From CAYGAW01 sp964347945 (GTDB lineage Bacteria; Chloroflexota; Anaerolineae; UBA7937; B3-Chlor): a stretch of 28,693 bases of DNA. A program made the position numbers and the translations under genes. Of the stretch, positions 23,014 to 28,693 are shown piece after piece. Below the pieces are notes generated by a model. It was not told the DNA's origin, searched no databases, and saw only the letters and a program-made list of their open reading frames with translations. Each line of letters begins with the position of its first letter. Position 1 is the first letter of the stretch. The DNA is taken from positions 1 to 28,693 of the forward strand of contig CAYGAW010000073.1 of assembly GCA_964347945.1 (NCBI GenBank), in the 5' to 3' direction.

Positions 23014-26000
23014 ATGAGCAAGAAGAGCGAGGTCTTAGTAGTGGGGGCGGGCATTGCGGGTATGCAGGCCGCCTTGTTGCTGGCGGAGAGAGGATTGAAG
23101 GTCCATCTCCTTGACAAGGCACCGGCCATCGGCGGCTTCATGCCCTTGCTGGACAGGACCTTCCCTACCAACACTTGCGGCCTCTGTTTCATGTCGCCCA
23201 GCATCCCGGCCCTCTGTCCCTTCATCGAGTGTAGCCGTCACCCTCTGATCGAACTGATCCCCTACGCGGAGGTAGAGAAGCTGGACGGCAAACCAGGGGA
23301 CTTCCGGGTCTCTATCGTCCGCAAGGCGAGGTTTGTGGATCTCGAGTTATGCAACGGGTGCGGAGAGTGCGCGGTCGTCTGCCCCGTAGAGGTCCCCAAT
23401 GAGTTCGGCGGGGGGCTCGAGACGCGACGAGCGATCTACCGGCCATACCCTCAAGCCTTTCCCGGAGCCTTCGTGGTAGATGAGGCTGCGTGTACAGAGT
23501 GTGGCGAGTGCTTGAAGGTTTGCCAGCCTGGCGCCATCGATCTCAAGATGGAGGATGAGCCTTCGATGCTCAAAGTGGGCGCCGTCGTTCTAACGCCAGG
23601 TTTCGAAGCATTTGACGCCAGCCTGAAGACCGAGTTTGGCTACGGTGTGCACGAGAACGTCTTGACGAGCGTCCAGTTCGAGCGCATGTTGAGCCTGACC
23701 AGTCCGTCGATAGGGGTGCCGGTGAGACCTTCGGATGAGCAACACCCTCGCCGTCTGGCCTTCGTTCAGTGTGTGGGCTCCCGCGATATCTCCTGCGACC
23801 GGGGCTATTGCTCGTCCATCTGCTGCATGTACGCCACCAAGCAGGCCATGTTGGTCAAGGATCGCTTGCCTGATGCTGGGGTCTCAGTCTTTCACATGGA
23901 TGTCAGAACCTTCGGCAAGGATTTCGAACGGTACTATGAAAGGGCCAAGGAAGAGCACGGCATCGACTACCGCCGCGCCATGGTCTCCAGGGTGAGGGAA
24001 CTTGCTGAGAACAAGAACCTCACCGTGTCCTGCGTGGATGAGGATGGCCGCCAACAGGAGGAGGAGTTCGATCTGGTGATCCTCTCTGTGGGGTTCGGCC
24101 CCCCGACGGGTTCTGATAGACTGGCAGAGAGCTTGGGCGTGCCCTTGAACGAGTATGGTTTCTCCCAAACCGAACCCTTTTCACCTGGCGACACTCTTCG
24201 CGCTGGCGTCTTTGTAGCGGGGGGATTCAGAGAGCCTCAGGACATCCCGCAGACCTTAGTTGAGGCCAGCAGCGCTGCCGCGCGGGCGGCTGAGATTGTG
24301 GCGCCCGTTGGGAGCAGCGAGGAGGTCGAGCCGTATCCCGCCGAACGAGATGTGAGCGACGAAGATCCTCGCATCGGGGTCTTCGTCTGTGATTGCGATG
24401 GCACCGTCTCAGGGGTGGTTGATGTGGCGGCTGTCATGGAACACGCGGCTGGCCTGCATGACGTAGTTGAGGTCCGGCGACTGGCCGGGGCGTGCCGCCC
24501 GGAGGGGTTGCAAGAGCTGAAATCCGCTGTCGTCCAGAATGAGCTCAACCGAGTAGTGGTGGCGGGATGTACGCACCGTCTCTACGGGCAGCTGCTGGAA
24601 GACTCGTTGCGACAGGTGGGTCTGAACCCCTGTCTGTTGGAGAGAGCGGATCTGCGGGAGGGATGCGCTTGGGTGCATTGGGATGAGCATGAGAAGGCCA
24701 CCCTGAAGGCCCAGCAGCTGGTGCACATGGCGGTGTCCAAGGCCCGGCTTCTTGAGCCCAGCCAGGCAGGCGAGGCCGAGATCGCGCCGGGAGCGCTGGT
24801 CATCGGTGGCGGGGCGGCTGGCATGGAAGCTTCCCTGTCTCTCGCGCGGCAGGGCTTCTCCGTGTTTCTCGTGGAGAGAGAGGAGGACCTGGGAGGCAAC
24901 CTGCGTCACATCCATCATACGGTGAATGGTGGCGATCCTCAGAAGTATCTCCAGGAGTTGATCTCTCAGGTCGAGAATAGCGGTCAGATCACCGTCTTGC
25001 GCGGCGCCGAAGTGAAGGAGGTGAACGGACAACCGGGTCGATACAGGAGTCTGATCTCGACCGATGGGCAGACCGAGGAGTTGGAGCATGGTGTGATCAT
25101 CGTCGCCACCGGAGGAGGAGAGGTCCAGCCCAGGGAGTACCTGTATGGCGAGCATCCTCAGGTTCTCACGCAGCGCGAATTGGAGGAGAGGATCGCCAGC
25201 GAGAAGCAGGCTCTCGCCGACGCCAAGAACGTGGTCATGATCCAGTGTGTTGGTTCACGGGAGCCGGCTCGACCCTATTGCAGTCGCATTTGCTGCTCCG
25301 TAGCCATCAAGAACGCTCTGCGCATCAAGGAGTTAAGCCCGGAGGCGAATGTCTTCATCCTCTTCCGTGACATGCGGACTTATGGCTTCTTGGAGGACTA
25401 CTACCGCAAAGCCCGCGAGGAGGGGGTGGTCTTCGTGCGCTACGAGCCAGAGCGCAAGCCTCAGGTGGAGGCTGCTGATGGTGGACTTCGGGTCCGGGTT
25501 GAGGATGCGATTGTGGGTGGGGAGCTGGCACTGGATGCGGACCTCGTGGTGCTCAGTGTGGGCGTGGCCCCTGGCGACAACGCAGGCCTGGGGAAGCTCC
25601 TCGATGTTCCCCTCGATGAGGATGGCTTCTTCCAGGAGGCGAACACGAAAGTGCGACCCATGGACTTTGAGACCTTGGGCATGTATCTGTGTGGCCTATG
25701 CCACGCTCCCAAGTCCATAGAGGAGTCCATCGCCCAGGCGAGAGGTGCCGCGATGCGAGCGGCGGTCTTCCTATCCAGGGAGAGTCTCCGGGGGCAGCCG
25801 GCAGTCCCCTACGTGAACCCGCGGCTGTGCGTGGCTTGCGGCCGCTGCATAGAGACCTGTCCGTACGGGGCACTCGTCGCTGATGAGGAGACAGGTATCC
25901 CGCAGGTCATACCGGTGCTCTGTGAAGGCTGCGGGGTGTGCAGCGTGTCCTGCCCGAGCGGTGCCGTACAGCAGCACGTGTTCGAGAAACCGCAACTTCT

Positions 26001-26028
26001 GGCCATGTTGGATGCGGCCCTGGACTAG
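23014..26028 (+). CDS. Double-length HdrA with two FAD modules
   Basis: HdrA carries the bifurcating flavin of Hdr complexes. This 1004-residue protein contains two HdrA-like halves. Half one has FAD motif GAGIAG (11-16), TCGLCF (54-59), an inserted double ferredoxin (Cys113, 116, 119, 123 and 160, 163, 166, 170) and a CSSICC motif (266-271). Half two begins with the HdrA N-terminal cluster domain (Cys459, 461, 494, 519, 551), then a second FAD motif GGGAAG (598-603), a second Cys motif CSRICC (756-761) and two C-terminal 4Fe-4S clusters (Cys939, 942, 945, 949 and 970, 973, 976, 980). The first half lacks the N-terminal cluster domain. The gene runs without frameshift. It is flanked by HdrCB and MvhD, as expected for a soluble electron-bifurcating or confurcating complex. 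Confidence 0.93.
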   Translation: MSKKSEVLVVGAGIAGMQAALLLAERGLKVHLLDKAPAIGGFMPLLDRTFPTNTCGLCFMSPSIPALCPFIECSRHPLIELIPYAEVEKLDGKPGDFRVSIVRKARFVDLELCNGCGECAVVCPVEVPNEFGGGLETRRAIYRPYPQAFPGAFVVDEAACTECGECLKVCQPGAIDLKMEDEPSMLKVGAVVLTPGFEAFDASLKTEFGYGVHENVLTSVQFERMLSLTSPSIGVPVRPSDEQHPRRLAFVQCVGSRDISCDRGYCSSICCMYATKQAMLVKDRLPDAGVSVFHMDVRTFGKDFERYYERAKEEHGIDYRRAMVSRVRELAENKNLTVSCVDEDGRQQEEEFDLVILSVGFGPPTGSDRLAESLGVPLNEYGFSQTEPFSPGDTLRAGVFVAGGFREPQDIPQTLVEASSAAARAAEIVAPVGSSEEVEPYPAERDVSDEDPRIGVFVCDCDGTVSGVVDVAAVMEHAAGLHDVVEVRRLAGACRPEGLQELKSAVVQNELNRVVVAGCTHRLYGQLLEDSLRQVGLNPCLLERADLREGCAWVHWDEHEKATLKAQQLVHMAVSKARLLEPSQAGEAEIAPGALVIGGGAAGMEASLSLARQGFSVFLVEREEDLGGNLRHIHHTVNGGDPQKYLQELISQVENSGQITVLRGAEVKEVNGQPGRYRSLISTDGQTEELEHGVIIVATGGGEVQPREYLYGEHPQVLTQRELEERIASEKQALADAKNVVMIQCVGSREPARPYCSRICCSVAIKNALRIKELSPEANVFILFRDMRTYGFLEDYYRKAREEGVVFVRYEPERKPQVEAADGGLRVRVEDAIVGGELALDADLVVLSVGVAPGDNAGLGKLLDVPLDEDGFFQEANTKVRPMDFETLGMYLCGLCHAPKSIEESIAQARGAAMRAAVFLSRESLRGQPAVPYVNPRLCVACGRCIETCPYGALVADEETGIPQVIPVLCEGCGVCSVSCPSGAVQQHVFEKPQLLAMLDAALD

Positions 26029-26072
26029 TTGGTGGTGTTCAGGGTCCCAGTACTACGCTTGGAGCTATGATC

Positions 26073-26495
26073 ATGGATGATTTCGAGCCCAGAATAGTAG
26101 CTTTCCTGTGCAACTGGTGTGCATACACAGGGGCGGATCTGGCGGGGACGTCGAGGATACAGTACCCCCCCAATGTGAGAGCCATTCGCGTGATGTGCAC
26201 CGGAGGTGTAGACCCCATCTACGTGATCAAGGCTCTTCTGGAGGGAGCTGACGGGGTACTGATCGGCGGCTGCCACCCTGGGGACTGCCACTATCAGAGC
26301 GGCAACCTCAAGGCCCGACGTCGGGTGGCTATCTTGAGAAGCATCCTGGAGCAGCTGGGACTTGATCCCGACCGCGTGTGGTTGCGCTGGATCAGCGCCA
26401 GCGAAGGCAAGCTCTTCGCCGACACCATTACGCAGATGGTGCAGGAACTGAAGGAGAAAGGGCCCAACCCGATGCGCGAGGCCTGGGCGATCTAG
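26073..26495 (+). CDS. MvhD-like hydrogenase/formate dehydrogenase iron-sulfur subunit
   Basis: MvhD is a small 2Fe-2S protein that connects HdrA to a hydrogenase, formate dehydrogenase or other electron donor. The 140-residue product has the family pattern: FLCNWCAY (Cys13, 16), MCTGGVDP (Cys42), GGCHPGDCHY (Cys67, 72). Start choice: ATG 26073 has GGAG 8 nt upstream, while ATG 26067 would have it only 2 nt away. The longer open frame upstream overlaps hdrA and is spurious. It stands 44 bp after hdrA and 14 bp before the FdhB-like gene, so the four form one operon. Confidence 0.94.
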   Translation: MDDFEPRIVAFLCNWCAYTGADLAGTSRIQYPPNVRAIRVMCTGGVDPIYVIKALLEGADGVLIGGCHPGDCHYQSGNLKARRRVAILRSILEQLGLDPDRVWLRWISASEGKLFADTITQMVQELKEKGPNPMREAWAI

Positions 26496-26509
26496 TGGAG
26501 GCATCGTAG

Positions 26510-27646
26510 ATGAGCGTACAGGCGACAGTCGAGGTCAAGGACGGTGAAGTGCTCGCCGCGTTGCGGGCGTTTCTGCGGCAACTCCTGGAGAAGGAAGTCG
26601 TGGATGCCTTGCTGGTACCTGTGGAACTACCTTCCGGGGATGCCGTGGCCCAGACTCTGATCAAAGATCCTGACAAGCTGGAGAGGGCCAATCCCCTCGC
26701 GCCGGTGATGATGGTCAACTCGGCCGAACTGGTATCTAGGCTGACCCGCCGCGGTAACAGGGAGAAGGTGGGCGCAGTACTGAGATCCTGCGAGATGCGG
26801 GCCTTGGTGGAGTTGGTCAAGCTACAGCAGGCCGAACTCGATAACCTGGTCACCCTAGGTATAGATTGTCTGGGCACGTATGAGGTGCTGGACTTCGCAC
26901 AGTTGAGCGAAGGACAGGACGATGGTGCCGGCTCAAGCTCGGAGCAACTCCAGGCGGCGAAGGCGGGGGAAGTGGCACCTCGGGAGGGCTACGAGTTCCG
27001 CGCTGCATGTCAGATATGCGAGTACCCTGTCCCCATGAACGTGGACATCAACATTGGCTTGATAGGCGTGGACACCGGGACGATGATTCTTCTCGAGATG
27101 GAAGATGAGGTAGGCAAGGAGGTTGTGGAGAAGCTCGGGCTGGAGGAGGGGGAGGCTCCAGACAGAGACGAAGCCTTGGCCAAACTGGTCGCCGCCAGGG
27201 AGAAGGCCAGGGATGAGGCCTTCGCCCGGTTTCGCGAGACGGTGAAGGATGTACCCGCCCTCGTGGCTCAGTTCTCCACCTGCATCACCTGTCACAACTG
27301 CTCCACCGCCTGTCCCATCTGCTACTGCAAGGAGTGCATCTTCGAGACCGACACCTTCCGCCATCCTTCGGATCGCTACCTGATGTGGGCTGGGAGGAAG
27401 GGCGCCGCCAGAATGCCCAGCGATACTGTCTTATATCAGCTGACCAGGATGAACCACATGGTCAGTTCGTGCGTGGGGTGCGGCATGTGCGAGAGCGCTT
27501 GCCCCAGCGACCTACCTCTGGCGTTGATCTTTCGCGCCGCGGGGGAGAAGGTGCAGGAGTTGTTCGGGTACCTCCCCGGTGGGAGCCTCGAGGAAGAACT
27601 CCCTGTGGCCACCTTCAAAGAAGACGAGTTCCCGGAGTACAAGTAA
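26510..27646 (+). CDS. FdhB/FrhB-like iron-sulfur electron-transfer subunit
   Basis: This 378-residue protein resembles the beta subunit of formate dehydrogenase or F420-reducing hydrogenase. These subunits carry a flavin and 4Fe-4S clusters and pass electrons to Hdr complexes. Two 4Fe-4S motifs are clear: Cys258, 261, 264, 268 and Cys321, 324, 327, 331. Three more cysteines in CPICYCKEC (268-276) are typical of the FdhB branch. Cys94, 120, 167 and 170 lie in the N-terminal half. ATG 26510 has GGAGG upstream. No catalytic formate dehydrogenase or hydrogenase gene is in the window, so the electron donor (formate, H2, NAD(P)H or F420H2) is undetermined. The neighbours make a role in the Hdr complex very likely. 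Confidence 0.85.
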   Translation: MSVQATVEVKDGEVLAALRAFLRQLLEKEVVDALLVPVELPSGDAVAQTLIKDPDKLERANPLAPVMMVNSAELVSRLTRRGNREKVGAVLRSCEMRALVELVKLQQAELDNLVTLGIDCLGTYEVLDFAQLSEGQDDGAGSSSEQLQAAKAGEVAPREGYEFRAACQICEYPVPMNVDINIGLIGVDTGTMILLEMEDEVGKEVVEKLGLEEGEAPDRDEALAKLVAAREKARDEAFARFRETVKDVPALVAQFSTCITCHNCSTACPICYCKECIFETDTFRHPSDRYLMWAGRKGAARMPSDTVLYQLTRMNHMVSSCVGCGMCESACPSDLPLALIFRAAGEKVQELFGYLPGGSLEEELPVATFKEDEFPEYK

Positions 27647-27732
27647 CTTTCGTTTGTGGTGAGGTCTTCAGCCCTCTGAATACGCTGGATCTGACACTAC
27701 GAACGCACGGACACGCACATAGCGAGTGGCGC

Positions 27733-28176
27733 ATGAGCCAGCAGACTAAAGTCCCCGAATACAAATTGATACTCAACCCCACAGACGGCTCCCTCGCCTC
27801 GGAAAGGGCCACGTTCCAGGCCATCTATCTCTCCAAGCTCAGCGGCGCCGAGGTGCTTTTCCTCCACGTGGTGGAGACCAGTTCCGCATGGTACACGGGC
27901 ACCCTCTACCAGCAGGTTGTGGACCAACTACGGGATCTGGGGGACAAGGTGATCGAGGGGGCCATGGAGATCGCGCAGCGGCAAGGGGTGGAGGCTCGCT
28001 CTATGATCGTGGATGGTCACTCGGGAACCGCCATCGTGCGCGTCGCCGAACGGGAAGGGGCGGATGTGATCGTGATGGGTGCGCTCGGCCGGAGTATGGT
28101 CGAGGAGGCGTTGGTGGGCAGTATCTCCCGCTACGTCGTGCGTCATGCCCCTTGCCCGGTCCTGGTAGTCAAGTAA
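27733..28176 (+). CDS. Universal stress protein (UspA family)
   Basis: The 147-residue product has a single Usp domain: YKLILNPTDGS at the first strand and the nucleotide-binding pattern GALGRS...VGS (116-130), that is G-2x-G-9x-G-S, followed by HAPCPVLVVK at the end. ATP-binding Usp proteins act in stress signalling or as chaperone-like partners. The frame is open far upstream into the FdhB-like gene, but ATG 27733 gives the family's usual N-terminus. The ribosome-binding site is weak. It follows the electron-transfer operon by 86 bp and may be co-transcribed with it. Confidence 0.92.
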   Translation: MSQQTKVPEYKLILNPTDGSLASERATFQAIYLSKLSGAEVLFLHVVETSSAWYTGTLYQQVVDQLRDLGDKVIEGAMEIAQRQGVEARSMIVDGHSGTAIVRVAEREGADVIVMGALGRSMVEEALVGSISRYVVRHAPCPVLVVK

Positions 28177-28228
28177 TCGACCGGACTGTTCCCTTCGTCC
28201 ATCCGAGACTGAGTCGTCTGGCCTCCCT

Positions 28229-28693
28229 CTACCCAGTCAGAGCACGCAGATCCTCCATCAGAGTCCGCGCTGTCTTCTCTCGCATTGCCAGGAAGTAGCG
28301 CTCCGCATGCGGAACCGAGCCAGTTCGCACGTTGCCGATGCCCACTTGGGGATCCAGCTCGTGCCTTTTCTTTCACCCTCAGCGAGTCTGTACCGATCTT
28401 GGTGTGGCTGCTCTTGAGAGTGTCGAGACATATCTCGATGGCTTCGATGAGCCAGGGCACGGCGTCGAGGCCTAGCCAGAGTCTATCTCCCACGTCCACG
28501 CCACGATACTGCCGGATGAAGACGATCTGCACCATGTGGCCTTCGTGCAGCGTGGCGGAGACTGACTCAAAGCGACGAGACAGCTTGATGTCCTCCTTCG
28601 TTTTCGTCCCCCGCAGGGCTATGTTCACTTCTGCTCTCTTCGCGTGAAGCGCAGCCCGGACCAGGTGTCGTCGACGGAGCAGACCTTGAAGTC
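28229..28693 (-). pseudogene. Frameshifted and probably edge-truncated gene of unknown function
   Basis: From the right edge a frame is open without a stop, or starts at GTG 28628 with a weak ribosome-binding site. It encodes a plausible globular protein (MVQIVFIRQYRGVDVGDR, then LGLDAVPWLIEAIEICLD). Near 28356, in the run GAAAAGG, the coding character moves by one base. The shifted frame encodes HELDPQVGIGNVRTGSV and then AERYFLAMREKTARTL, and stops at 28229-28231 after about 40 residues. Removing one A would restore one frame. The original frame instead runs on to 28143 with a low-complexity tail that looks non-coding. I do not recognise the family. It may be a real lesion or a sequence error. 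Confidence 0.6.

Noticed and set aside
27334..27732. Long N-terminal extension of the universal stress protein
   Set aside because: It overlaps the FdhB-like gene in another frame; the Usp domain begins right after ATG 27733.
1..28693. tRNA, rRNA, CRISPR arrays, insertion sequences, phage or toxin-antitoxin genes
   Set aside because: No cloverleaf, no regularly spaced identical DNA repeats with spacers, and no transposase, integrase or toxin-like protein was seen by reading; short elements could still be missed.

Overview
The window looks like chromosomal DNA of an anaerobic bacterium, most likely a member of the Chloroflexota. This is inferred, not proven. The support is an SOS operator of the GAAC-N4-GTTC type, a very large SecA, and a set of strictly anaerobic iron-sulfur enzymes: 2-oxoacid:ferredoxin oxidoreductase, Hdr-type electron-transfer proteins, and a corrinoid-activating ASKHA/2Fe-2S protein. 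I saw no rRNA, tRNA, CRISPR array, insertion sequence or phage gene.

Left end (1-1742, minus strand): lexA lies next to two small genes of unknown function, one of them cut by the left edge. lexA and the pair have near-identical promoters: -35 TTGACA, 17-bp spacer, -10 TATAAT or TATACT. In both, a perfect-arm LexA box sits at the same place in the spacer. The pair is therefore a probable SOS cassette. A plus-strand PIG-L/LmbE deacetylase follows (1743-2483).

Centre (2623-14583, minus strand): a compact, probably co-transcribed row of genes, read from 14.6 kb downwards. The order is secA, a P-loop ATPase, the delta, alpha, beta and gamma subunits of a 2-oxoacid:ferredoxin oxidoreductase, a metallo-beta-lactamase-fold hydrolase, and a CpXC zinc-binding protein with four degenerate helical repeats. 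SecA is the outstanding feature. It has 2053 residues against the usual 800-1000, and about 800 of the extra residues form roughly 13 tandem units with a near-constant 63-residue period, inserted before the canonical C-terminal helical segment. A promoter, a foldable leader of about 200 nt and an intrinsic terminator lie upstream of secA.

Right half (15702-28176, plus strand): a NapC/NirT-like multiheme cytochrome c whose last heme motif is out of frame; a terminator; a RACo-like corrinoid protein activator that appears to start at ATT; NAD-dependent malic enzyme; a metallophosphoesterase; a tiny ORF overlapping genes on both sides; an Rrf2 regulator; then an electron-transfer operon of fused HdrC-HdrB, a double-length HdrA with two FAD modules, MvhD, an FdhB/FrhB-like iron-sulfur protein, and a universal stress protein. 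The right edge holds a frameshifted, probably truncated minus-strand gene.

Functionally, the KOR-type enzyme produces or consumes reduced ferredoxin. The Hdr/MvhD/FdhB-like module is of the type that links ferredoxin, a dithiol or other acceptor, and formate, H2 or NAD(P)H by flavin-based electron bifurcation. The RACo-like protein suggests corrinoid methyl transfer, possibly the Wood-Ljungdahl pathway, encoded elsewhere. Two independent 1-nt frameshifts near gene 3' ends could be real lesions or assembly errors.
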